Shown: positions 47,296-58,217 of the stretch, piece after piece | Numbering within the stretch: the first letter of the stretch is position 1 | Layout of the letters: each line of letters opens with the position of its first letter | DNA from: Vanilla planifolia | Taxonomy: Eukaryota > Streptophyta > Magnoliopsida > Asparagales > Orchidaceae | DNA: 64,000 bases | Assembly: GCA_023846275.1 (NCBI GenBank) | Contig: JAIUJO010002032.1 | Coordinates: 30,001-94,000, forward strand | Reading direction: 5' to 3' | Notes under the pieces: model-generated | Databases searched by the model: none | What the model saw: the letters and a program-made list of their open reading frames with translations, nothing else | What the model was told of the DNA's origin: nothing | Position numbers and translations under genes: made by a program

Positions 47296-47324
47296 AGTAG
47301 TAGTAGTAGTAGTAGTAGTAGTAG
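47296..47324 (+). repeat. (AGT)9 microsatellite
   Basis: Nine perfect AGT units inside GAA DNA; elsewhere the GTA/TAG variant occurs mostly singly or in pairs. Confidence 0.93.
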
Positions 47325-47416
47325 AAGAAGAAGAAGAAGAAGAAGAAAAAGATGAAGAAGAAAAAGAACAAGAAGAAGATGAAGAGGAACAAGAAGTAGA
47401 AGAGGTAGAAGAAGAA

Positions 47417-47448
<32 letters not shown>

Positions 47449-48010
47449 AGAAGTAGAAGAAGAAGATGAAGAGGGATAAGAAGTAAAAGAAGAAGAAGAA
47501 GAAGAAAAGGATGAGGAAGAATAAGTAGAAGAAGAAGAAAAAGATGAAGAAGAGGAAGAAGAAGAAGAAGACGAAGATGAAGATGAAGAAGAAGCAGAAA
47601 AGGAAAAATTTGAAGAAGCAGATTAAGATGAAGAAGAAGAAAAGTAAGAAGAAGATGAGGAAATAGAAAAAATAGAAAAAGAAGAAGACGAAGAAGAAAA
47701 AGAAGAAGAAGAAGAAGAAAAAGAAGAAGAAGAATTAAAGTAGGAGGTGGAAGAAATTGAAGAAGAAGAAGAAGAAGAAAAAGGAGAAGAAGTGGGAGAA
47801 GAAAAGGAAGGAGAAAAAGTAGAAGAAGAAGAAGAAGGGGAAGAAGAAGAAGAGGAAGAAGAAGAAGATGGAGAAGAAGAGGAAGAAGAGAATAAAAAGG
47901 AAAAGAAGAAGAAGAAGGTGAAGAAGAGGAAGAAGAAGAAGATGTGAAAGAAGAAGAAGAAGAAGTGGAGGAGGAGTAGGAAGAAGAAGAAGAAGAAGAA
48001 GAAGAAGGGA

Positions 48011-48047
<37 letters not shown>

Positions 48048-48156
48048 AGAAGAAGGAGAAGAAGAATACGAAGATGAGGAAGAATAAGGAGAAGAATAAG
48101 AAGATGATGATGATGATGAAGTTGAAGAAGAGAAAGAAGAAGATGAAGAAGAAGAA

Positions 48157-48822
48157 TAAAACAGGTTATTGAATAGTTGGCAAGGGCACAGGTATTACGG
48201 TTTGGCGATTTGGCATTAAGGAGGGAAGCACTCAAGGTTATGGATTAGGGATTTGGGTTTATTGATTAAGAATTAAGGATTTGGGATTAGTAATTAGGAT
48301 TATGGTTTAGGAAATGGCAATTGAAGAATAGGGATTTAGTAATAGGGATTAGGAATTAGTGGTTATAGATTAAGGATTAAGGATTAATGATTATGGATAA
48401 TGGATTAGATTAGAGACTATGGATTAGGAATTAAAGATTAATGGATTAAGGATTAAGTATTAAGGATTAGGGATTAGGGATTAAGGATTAGAGATTAGGG
48501 ATTATGAATTAGAGATTAGAGAATAGACATTAGAGATTAGAGATTTGAGATTAAGAATTAAGGATAAGGGATTAGAGATTAAGGATTAACGATTAAAGAT
48601 AAAAAATTAGGGATTAGGAGTTAGAGATTAGGGATTTGGTATTAATGTTTAGCGATTAGGGATTAGGGATTTAAGATTAAGGATTAGAGATGGATTAAAG
48701 ATTAAGGATTATGGATTAGTTATTAGGGATTAGGGATTTGATTTTGGGGATTAGAGATTTGAGATTAGGGATTAGGGATTAGAGAGGGAGGTATTAGGGA
48801 TTCCAGATTAGGGATTAAGGAG
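48157..48822 (+). repeat. Heptamer island 29 (HOR-D type) with atypical start
   Basis: The first 85 bp are the least repetitive and most C-containing part of the window (GGCAAGGGCACAGGTATTACG), then typical ATTAGGG-like units. Paralogue of island 24. Confidence 0.93.
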
Positions 48823-48865
48823 TAATTCCTAATCCTTAATCTCTAATTCCTAATCCTTAATCCCT
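48811..48865. repeat. Inverted heptamer segment and hairpin
   Basis: 48823-48865 reads CCTAATCCTTAATC and similar, the reverse complement of the heptamer, which lies on the opposite strand everywhere else. GGGATTAAGG at 48811-48820 can pair perfectly with CCTTAATCCC at 48855-48864. It sits exactly at the island/purine junction. Confidence 0.95.
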
Positions 48866-50090
48866 GAGAGAATGAGAAGAAGGAAAAGAAGAATAAAAAG
48901 AAGAAGAAGAAGAAGAAGAAGAAGAATAAGAAGTAGTAGAAGAAGAAAGAACAAAGAAGAAAGAATGAAGAAGAAAGGAGAAGGAAGAAGAAGGCAAAAG
49001 AAGAGAAAAGAAAGAAGGAAGAAAAAAGAAAAAAGAAAGAAGAAAGAAGAAGGAAGAACAAAAAAGGAAGAAGGAAGAAGCAAAAAGAAAAAAAGGGAAA
49101 ACGAATAAAGAAGTAAGACGGAAGAAGGAAGGAGGAAGGAAGGAGGAAGAAAGAAGGAAGAAGTAACAGGGAAGACTGAAGAAGAAATAAGAAAGAAGAA
49201 AGATAAAAGAAGACACAATAAGAAGAAGAAGAATGAGAAACAGAAGGAAATGAAGGAAGAAGAGAAAGAGTAAAAAAAGGTGAAGGAGAAGGAGAAGAAG
49301 AAGAGGAAGATGAGAAAGAAGAAGAGGAAAAGGAAGAAGAGAAAGATGAAGAAGAAAAAGAACTAGAAGGAGAAGATGAAGGAGGAGGAGAAGAAGAAGA
49401 AGAAGAAGAAGAATAAAAAAGAGTAGCAGTAGAAGAAGAAGAAGAAGAAGAAGAGTAGAAGAAGATGAGGATGATGTTGAAGACAAAGAAGAAGAAGAAG
49501 AAGAAGAAGACAAAGAAGAAGAAGAAGGAGAAGGAGAAGAAGAAGAAGAACATAAAGAAGAAGTACTAGTTGTAGTAGTATCCATAGACGAAGACGAAGA
49601 CGAAGAAGAAGTAGAACAAGAAGAAGGAGGAGGAGAAGAAGAAGAAGAAGAAGAACATGAACAAGAAGAGGAAGAAGAAGAAAATGAGGAACAAGAGGAA
49701 GAAGAAGAAAAAAATGTATAAAAAGAAGGAGATATTGGAGGGAAAGAAGAAGAAGAAGGCGATGAAGAAGAAGCAGAAGAGAAATAAGTATTAGAAGGCG
49801 AAGAAGAGGAAGAAGAGGAAGAAGAGGAAGAAGAGGAAGAGAAGAAAGAAGGAGAGGAAGAAAACGAGCAAGATGAGGAAGAAATGGAAGAAGAAGAAGA
49901 TGAGGAAGAAAAAGAAGAGGAAGTCGAAGAGGAAGAAGAAGAAGAAGAAGGATAGGAAGAAGAAGAGGAAGAAGAAAAAGAAGAAGCAGAAGAGCTAGAA
50001 CAAGATGAAGAAGAAGAGGAAGAAGTGGATGAAAAAGGGAAGGAAAGAGAATAAGAAGAAGAAGAAGAAAAAGAAGTAGAAGATGATGAT

Positions 50091-50152
<62 letters not shown>

Positions 50153-50289
50153 GGAGGTTGAAGAAGAGGATGAAGTGGAACTAGAGGAGGAAAAAGAAGA
50201 ACTTGAAAAAGAAGATGTAGAAGAAGATAAAAAAAGGAGAAGAAGAACGAGAAGAAGAAGTAGAAGATGAAGAAGGAAAAGAAGAAGAA

Positions 50290-50321
<32 letters not shown>

Positions 50322-50913
50322 TGAAGTATAGGATGAAGAAGAACAAGACGAAGAAGAAGGACAAGAAGAAGAAGAAGAAGTAGAAGTCGAAGAAGAAGAA
50401 GAAGAAGAAAAAGAAGAAGAAAAAGTAGAAGAAGAAGAAGAAGAAGAAAAAGTAGAAGAAGAAGAAGAACAAGAAGAAGAACAAGAAGAAGAGGAAGAAG
50501 AAGAAGATGAGGAGGAGGATGAGGAAGAAGAGAAAGGAGAAGAAGAAGATGATAAGAAAGAAGAAGAAGAGGATGAAAAAGAAGAAGAGGGAAAAGAAGA
50601 AGAGGAAGAAGAAAAAGAAGAAGAAGAAGAAGAATAAAAAGAAGAAGAAGAGGAAGAAAAGGATGAACAAGAGGAAGAAGAAGAAAGGAAATAAGGGGAA
50701 GAAGTGGATGAAGAACAGGAAGTAGGAGAAAAAGGATAAGAAGAAGAAGAAGAAATAGAAGAAGTAGAACAAGAAGCAGTAGAAGAAGTAGTAAAAGAAG
50801 AAGTAGATGGAGAAGAAGAAGAAGTAGAAGTGGATGAAGAAGAAGAAGGAGAAGAAGAAGAAGGAGAAGAAGATTAAGAAGAAGAACTGGAAGAAGAAGA
50901 TAATTACGAAAAG
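48866..50913 (+). repeat. Zoned purine block
   Basis: GAAGAAAG/GGAAGAA zone (48870-49210), short GGAGAA zone near 49280, then triplets. A non-purine patch (GTACTAGTTGTAGTAGTATC, near 49563) interrupts it. Confidence 0.95.
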
Positions 50914-51270
50914 TGGGATTAAGGATTTGGAATTAGAGATTTTGGAGTTAGCAATTAGTGATTAGGGATTAGGGAGTAAAGGTTAGAGAGTAAGTAAATA
51001 GGATTAGAGATTAGAGTTTAGGGATTAAGGATTAGGGATAAGGGGTTAGGGATTAAAGTGGAAGAGATTAAGGATGAAAGGATTAATGACTAAGGAATAG
51101 AGTTTAGGGATTAAGAAATATTGAATTAATTATTAAAAATTATGGTTTTGAGATTTGGGATTTAGGATTAAGTGTAGAGATTTAAGAATACAGATTGGGT
51201 ATTGAGGATTATTGATTAGAGATTAAGGATTAGAGATTAGAGGATTAAGGATTACAAATTAGAGATTATG
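50914..51270 (+). repeat. Heptamer island 30
   Basis: Paralogue of island 25 at an offset of about 13.05 kb. Confidence 0.95.
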
Positions 51271-51693
51271 GAGACGAAAGAAGGAGAAAGAGAAGTGTAA
51301 GAAGAAGAAGATGATGATGATGATGATGAAGTGGTAAAAGAAATAGAAAAAGAAGAAGAAGAAAAAGAAGATGAAGAAGAAGAAGAAGAAATAGAAGAAG
51401 AAGAAGAAGAAGAAGATGAAAAAGAAGAAGAAGGAGAAGATGTTGTCGAAGAAGAATATGAAAAAGAAATAGAAAAGGAAAAAGAATAAGAAGAAGGAGA
51501 AGAAGAAGAATAAGAATAGGAAGAAGAAGAAGAAGAAGAAGAAAAAGAAGAAAAACAATTTCAGAAAGAAGAAAAGGATGAAGTAGAGGAAGAAATAGAA
51601 AAGGAAGATGAAGAAGAATAGGGAAAAGAAGAATAGGTAGAAGAAGAAGACGTAGAAGAAGAAGAAGAAGATGAAGTGGAGGAAGAAGAAGAA

Positions 51694-51725
<32 letters not shown>

Positions 51726-51862
51726 AGAGTAAGAAGAAGAAGAAGGTGAGGAGAATGAAGAAGAAGAGAGAGAGGAAGATGAGGATGAAAAGGATGTAGA
51801 AGAAGGAAAAGATGAAGAAGAAGTGGTGAAAGAAAAAGTAGAAGAAGAAAAGGAAGAACAGA
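51271..51862 (+). repeat. GAA purine block
   Basis: Triplet array with (GAT)6 at 51310-51327; counterpart of 38188-38843. Confidence 0.95.
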
Positions 51863-52168
51863 TCGATTAAGGATTAGGGATCAAAGGTTAAGGGTTAGGG
51901 ACTAAACATATGGTATTATGGATTAATGAAGAAGAGCATACTTATTAAAGATTAGTGAACAAGGATTAAGAACTAAAGCATTTATTTTTATGGATTAGGG
52001 CTTTGAGATTAGGGATTTAGGATTAAGGATTAGGGATTAAGGAATAGGGATTAAAGAATAAAGATTAGGGATTAAGGATTAACGATTCGTGATTAGGGAT
52101 ATAGGATTAAGGATTATAGATTATAGATTAGGGATTAGTGATTAAGGGATTAAAAATTAGAGATTAGG
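51863..52168 (+). repeat. Heptamer island 31
   Basis: Paralogue of island 26 (CATACTTATTAAAGATTAG near 51939 and GTGAACAAGGATTAAG). Confidence 0.95.
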
Positions 52169-52838
52169 AAAAAAAGGAGAATAAAGAAGGAGGGAGAGAA
52201 GAGTAAGAGAAGAAGAAGAAGAAAAAGAAGGTGAAGAACTAGAAGAAGAAGAAGAAGAAGAAGATGAAGAATTAGAAGAAGATGATGATGATGAAGACGA
52301 AAAAGAAGAAGAAGACAAAGAAGAGGAAGATGAAGATGAATAAGAAGAAGAAGAAGAACAAGAAGAAGAGAAGACTAAAAAGAAGAGGAGGAAGTAGAAG
52401 AAGTAGATGAAAAAGAAGAAGAAGAAGAAGAAGAAGAAGAAACAGAAGGAAAAGAAGAAGAAGAAGGAGAAGAAGTAGAAGAAGAAGAGAAAAAAGGAGG
52501 AGAAGAAGAAGAGAAAGAAAAAAAATAGAAGAAGAAGAATAATAAGAATAAGAAGGAGAAGGAGAAGAAGAAGAAGAAGAAGAAAGAAGAAAAACAAGTA
52601 GGGGAAGAAGAAGAAAAAAGAAGGCATAGAAGAAGAAGAAGAAGAAGATGATAAAGAAGAAGAAGGGGAAAAAGAAGAAGAAGAAGAAAAGGAATAAGAA
52701 GAAGAAGATGATGAGGAAGAAGAAGAAGAAAATGATGAGGAAGAAGAAGAAGAAGGTGAAGATGAGGAAGAAGAAGAGGAAGAATAAGAAGAAGAAGAGG
52801 AAGAAAATAAAGAAGTAGAAGAAGAAGAGGAAGAAGGG
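52169..52838 (+). repeat. GAA purine block
   Basis: Triplet array, counterpart of 39128-39788. Confidence 0.95.
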
Positions 52839-53533
52839 ATGGATAATCGATTAGGGATCAGGGGTAAAGGGTTAGGGATTAGAGTTTAGGGAATAAAGAA
52901 TGATGGATTAGGGATTATTTATAAAGAAATAGTAATTAAAGAATAGGGAGGTAGAGATTAGGAATTAGGGATTAAGGATTTGGGATTTAGGAATTAGGGA
53001 TTAGGGTTTATGGATTAGGGATTATTTATAGGGAGTAGAGATTTGGGAGAAAGTAAAAGGGAATTGGGAGTAGGGGTTAAGGATTAGAGATTAGGGATTT
53101 GGGATAAAGGGATTAATAATTATAGAATAAAGATTGGGAATTAAGAATTAAGGGATTTGTTACTAAGGGTTAGGGATTTTCTATTGAGGATTAGGAAATA
53201 GATTTAAGAATTAGAGATTAGAGATTAGGGATGTTGGATTTGGGATTAGAGATTAGAGATTAGGGACTAGAGGTTAAGGGATCAAGATTAGCATTAAAGA
53301 TTAAGGATTAAGGATTAGGAGTTAGTGATTAAGGATTAGGATTTAGGGATAAGAGATTAGAGATTAAGAATTATAGATTATAGATTAGAGATTAATGATT
53401 AAGGATTAGGGATCAAAGATAAGGTATTAGAGACTAGAGTAGAAATTAGAGATTAGGGATTAAAAGTTAGGGATTAAAGTTTAGGGGTTAGAGACTCGTG
53501 ATGTATTAGTGTTTAAGAATTAAAGATTAAGGA
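52839..53533 (+). repeat. Heptamer island 32
   Basis: Paralogue of island 27 but with a single element E copy (53280-53297), so the 41-bp duplication at 40.1 kb is either absent or lost here. Confidence 0.95.
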
Positions 53534-55354
53534 CAAGGAAGAACGAAGAAGGAAGTACTAAGAAGAAGAAGAAAGAAGAAAGAAGGAAGAGGAAAGAAGG
53601 AAAGAAGAAGAAGAAGAAGAATAAAGAAGAAAGAAAGAAGAAGGAAGGAGGAAGGAAGGAGGTTAGAAGAATGAAGAGGAAGAAGGAACAAGAAAGAAGA
53701 AAGAAGAAAGTAGAAACATGAAAGAAGAAAAAAGAAAGAAGAAGAGGAAGAAGAAGATGAAGAAAATGATGAAGGAGAAGGAAAAGAATAAGAAGTAGAA
53801 TAGGAAGACAAAGAAGAAGAACAGGAAGAAGATGAAGAAGAAAAAGAAGAATAAGAATGACAAGAAGAACGAGAAGAAGAATTGGAAAAAGAGGAAGAAG
53901 AAGAAGTAGAAAGTAGAAGAAAGAAGAAAGAAGAAAGAGAAAAGAAGGAAGAAAGAAGATGGAAGGAGGAAGGAAGATGGAATGAGGAAAAGGAGAAGGA
54001 AGAAGAAATAAGCAAGAAATAAAAAGGAAAAAGGAATAAGGAAGATGGAAGAAGGAAGAAGGAAGAAGGAAGAAGGAAGAAGATGATGAAGAAGAAGAAG
54101 AAAAAGAAGAAGACGAAGAAGTGGAAGAGTAAGAAGAAGTAGAGGAAGCGTTAGAAGAAGACGAAGAGGAACTGGAACAAGCAGAAGAAACAGAAGAAGA
54201 AGATAAAGAAGAAGAGGAAGAAGATAAAGAAAAAGAAGAAGATGATAAGGAAGAAGAAAAAGAAAAAGAAGAAGAAGAAGAAGATGAAGAAGAAGAAGAA
54301 GAAAAAGAAGATGCAGAATAAGAAGAAGAAGAAGAAGAAGAAACAAAAGAAGAAGAAGAAGAAGAAGAAGAAGAAGAACTGGTAGACGAAAAAGAGGAAG
54401 AAGAAGAAGAAGAAGAAGATGAAGAAGAAGAGAAGAAGAAGTAGACAAAGTGGAAGAGGAAGAAGTGAAAGAAGAAGAAGAAGAAAAAGGAGAAGAAGAA
54501 GAGGAAATAGAAGGAGAAGAAGAAGTAGAAGAAGAGGAATGGGAAGAAGAAGAAGACAAAGAAGTAAACGAAGAAAGGAAGATGAAAAAGAAGACGAAGT
54601 AGATGAAGAAGTAGAAGAAGAAGAAGAGGTAGAAGAAGAAGAGGAAGAAGATGAAGTCAAAGAAGAAGAAGAAGAAGAAGAATAAGAAGCAAAAGTAGAA
54701 GAAGAAGAAAAAGAAGAAGAGGGGTAGGAAGAAGTAGAAGAAGAAGAACATAAAGAAGAAGAAGAAGAAGAAAAAGAAGAACAAGAATAAGAAGAGGAAG
54801 AACAAGAAGAAGAGAAGAAAAGAAGAAGAAGAAGTGGAAGAGGAGGAAGAAGAAAAAGTAGAAGAAGTACAAGAATAAGAATAGGAAGAAGAAGAAGAAG
54901 AAGAAGAAAGAAGAAGAAGAAGAAGAAGAGAAGACGAAGAAGAAGAAGAAGAAGAAGAGGAAGTAAAAGAAGAAGAAGAAATGGAAGAAGAGGAAGTCCA
55001 AGAAGAAGAAGAAGAAGAAGGGAAAGAATAAGAAGAGGAAGATGAAAAAGAAAAAGTAGAAGAAGAAAGAAGAAGAAGAAGGAAGCAGGAAGAAAAAAGA
55101 TGGCAGAAAAAATAAGGAAGAAGAAAAAAGGAAGAAGAAAGAAGTAGTAGTAGTAGAAGAAGAAGAAGAGGAGGAAAAAGAAGAAGAAGAAGTAGAAGAA
55201 GGAGAAGAAGAAGAAGACGGAGAAGAAGTAGAAGGAGGAGGAGAAGAAGAAGACGAAGAGGAAGAAGAAGTAGTAGTTGAAAAAGAAGAAGTAGATGAAG
55301 AGGAAGGAGAAGATGAAGAAAAAGAAGAAGAAGAAGAAGAAAAAGAAGAAGAAA
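53534..55354 (+). repeat. Zoned purine block
   Basis: Two heptamer zones, then triplets. 54033-54081 shows seven consecutive 7-bp units: GGAATAA, GGAAGAT and five GGAAGAA. Confidence 0.95.
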
Positions 55355-55995
55355 GATTATGGATTAGTGAGTGATGACTTAAGGATTAAGAATTAGGTCT
55401 TAGGGATTAAGGGGTTAGGCTTTATGGAAGGAGGGATTTGGGACTCAGGATTAGGGATTAAGGATTAGTGATTAGGGATTCTGGATAAAATTGAGGTTAA
55501 GGTTTAGGGATTAGAGAATAAGAAATAGGGATTTAGGTGTAAGGATTAGGAATTAAGGATTAAGGTATAAGGATTAAAGATTAAGGATTACGGATTCAGA
55601 ATAATAAATTAAGAGATTACAAATTAAGTATTACAGATTAGGGATTAGGGATTAAAGTTTAAGGATTAGAGCTTAGGAATTAAGAATTATGGATTAAAAG
55701 ATTACGAACTAAGTATTAGGGATTATGGATTGAGGATTCGGGATTGAGGATTATGAATTAAGGGTTAGAGATTAGCAATTTTGGATTAAGAATTCAGGAT
55801 GAGGGATTAACGATTAGGGATTAGGGATTCAAGATTAATGATTAAGGATTAAGAATTAGAGATTAGGAATTATGTTTTAAAGTTTAAGGACTAACGATTA
55901 GGCATTAGGGATTAGGAGTTAGAGTTTAAGGATTAATTGTTAAGAATAAAGGATTAGAGATGTATTAAAGATTAAATATTACGAATTAGTTATTA
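55355..55995 (+). repeat. Heptamer island 33 (HOR-D type)
   Basis: Paralogue of island 28 up to ATTACGAATTAGTTATTA. The last 150 bp of island 28 have no contiguous counterpart; a purine insert follows. Confidence 0.95.
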
Positions 55996-56112
55996 AGAAG
56001 AAAACGAAAGGAAGAAGAACATCAAGATGAAGTAGTAAATGAAGAAGAACAAAAAGAAGAAGAAGAAGATGAGGAGGAAGGAGTAGTGGAAGAAGACTAA
56101 GAAGGAGGAGAG
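55996..56112 (+). repeat. Short GAA purine insert
   Basis: About 115 bp of GAA DNA between islands 33 and 34. The sister island at 42.87-43.0 kb is continuous here, which suggests an insertion or local gain of triplets. Confidence 0.85.
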
Positions 56113-56214
56113 GTTTATTAGAGATCAAGGATTATAGCTTAGGGATTATGGATTAAGGATAAAGAGATTAGTGATTATAGATTAAGGATAAGGGGGTTAA
56201 GAGATTATGGACTA
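56113..56214 (+). repeat. Heptamer island 34 (short)
   Basis: About 100 bp of ATTAGGG-like units, probably the detached right end of island 33. Confidence 0.9.
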
Positions 56215-57349
56215 AGAAGAAGAAGGAGAAGAAGATGAAGAAGAAGAAGAAGAAGAACAAAGAAAGAAGAAAGAAGAAGAATGAAGAAGAAAGAAGAAGG
56301 AAGAAGAAAAAAGAAAGAAGAAAGAAGAAAATGGAAAGAAGGATGAAGAAGGAATAAGGAAAAAGAAAGAAAAAAGAAGGAAGAAGGAAGAAGTAAGAAG
56401 GAACAAGGAAGAAGGATGAAGCAAGAAGGAAGAAGGAAGAAGGAAAAATAGAGGAGGAAGGAAGAAGGAAAAATAGAGGAGGAAGGAAGAAGGAAGATGA
56501 AAGGTGAAAGGAAGGAGGAAGAAAGAAGAAGAAATTATAAGGGAGAAACAAGAAACAAGAAAGAAGAATGAAGAAGAAGAAGAAGAAGAAGATGAAGAAG
56601 AAGGAAGAGCACGAAGAAGAAGAAGAACAAGAAGAGATAGAAGAAGAAGAAGAAGAAAGTAGAAGAAAAGGGAGAAGAAGAAGAACAAAAAGAAGAAGAG
56701 GAAGAAGAAGGAGGAGATGGAGAAGAGTAAGAAGAAGAAGAAGAAGAAGAGGAAGAAAGAAGAGAAGACGAAAAGTTGATGAAGAAGAAGAAGAAGAACA
56801 ATAGGAAGAAGAAGAATAAGAAGCAAAAATAGAAAAAGATGAAAAACAAGAAGTAGAAGAAGAAGATGAAGGAGGAGGAGGAGGAGGAGGAGGATGAGGA
56901 GAAGAAAAAGAAGAAGAAGAAGAAGAAGAAGAAGAAGAAATAGAAGAGGAAGAAGAAGAACAAAAAGGAGAAGAAGTAGAAGAAGAAAAAGAAGTAGAAC
57001 AAGTGGAAGAAGAAGAAGAGAAAGAGGAAGAAGAAGAAGAAGAAGAAGATGAAGAAAAAAAAAGAAGAATCGGAAGAAGAGGAAAAAGAAGAAGACATAA
57101 AAGAAGAAGATGAAGAAGTAGAAGAAGAGGAAGGAGAAGAATAAGAGGACGAAGAAGAAGAGGAAGAGGAAGTTGAAGAAGAAGAAGAAGAAAAAGAAGA
57201 GAAAGAAGAGCAAAGAGAAGAAGAAGAGGAGGAAAATGAGTAAGAAGAGAAAAAAGAAGATGGGGTTTAGGAAGTAGAAGAAGAAGAAGAGGTAGAAGAA
57301 GAAGAAGAAGGGGAAGAAGAACAAGAAGTAGAAGAAGAAGAAGAAGAGA
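56215..57349 (+). repeat. Zoned purine block
   Basis: Heptamer zone (GGAAGAA/GGAAAAA, with a duplicated AAAATAGAGGAGGAAGG near 56445 and 56470), then triplets with a short GGA run at 56870-56892. Confidence 0.95.
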
Positions 57350-58217
57350 TGGATTAGTAATTAAGGATTATAGGCTTGAGATTTGAGATTAAGAAATGAA
57401 GGATTAGGCATTAGGTATCAAGGAATATGAGTTAAAGAATTATCTTTTAGTGATTAAGGATTATGGATTTGGGATTAGAGATGAAGTAATTAATGATTAG
57501 AGATTAGAGATTAAAAATTAAGAATTAAGGAATGAATTATTATGGATTAAGGATTAGAGTTTAGGGATTAGAGATTAAGGATTTTTTATTAGGGATTAGG
57601 ATTAGAGAAAAATGATTAAGGGCTAAGGATTAGAGATTAAGGATGCAAGATTTAGGCCTAGAGATTAGAGATTTGGGAAAAGAGATTAAGGGATTAGGAT
57701 TAGAATTAGAGATTAAGGATTAAGGATTAGAGATTAGCAATTAAGGATTAGGGATTAGGGAATAGAGATTTTGGATAGGGATAATGGGTTATAGATTAAG
57801 GATTAAGGATTAGGTATTAGGGATTAGAGTTTAAGGATTAGAGATTAGAGATTAGAGGTTAGGGATTAAAGATTAAGGTTTAGAGATTAGGGATTAAGGA
57901 TAAGGGATTAAAGATTAGTAATTAAGGGTAAGGGATTAGGGATTAGAGATTAAGGATTAGGGGTTAGTGATTAGGTATTAAGGATTAGTGAATAAGGATT
58001 AGTGAATAAGGATTAGGGATTAATGATTTAGGATTAAGGATTAAGGAATATAGATTGGGGATTAGAGATTGAGGAATAAGGATTAAGCATTATGGGTTAA
58101 TGATGGTTTATGGAATACGGATTAAGGAGGGATGCATTAGGCATTATTGATTTAGGGATGAGAGATTGGGAGAGGAGGGTTAAAGAGTATGAATTAGAAA
58201 ATAAAGATTAACAATTA
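57350..58217 (+). repeat. Heptamer island 35 ending in element F
   Basis: Long island resembling islands 10 and 14. Local duplication AAGGATTAGTGAATAAGG at about 57980-58010. Element F from 58140 and exit ATTACAAAGAAGGAGG. Confidence 0.95.

Larger units (their letters stand above)
43007..48156 (+). repeat. Longest purine block (about 5.1 kb)
   Basis: Heptamer zone 43070-43345, hexamers about 43395-43470, then triplets with (GAA)17 at 43871-43921. Heptamer-plus-hexamer restarts without an island lie at about 44240-44580 and 45785-46060. The right part carries AAT, ATG and AGT microsatellites. Confidence 0.95.

Noticed and set aside
48811-48865. Rho-independent terminator or small-RNA hairpin
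   Set aside because: The stem is made of satellite heptamers, has no T run, and no gene lies upstream. An inversion scar is the simpler reading.
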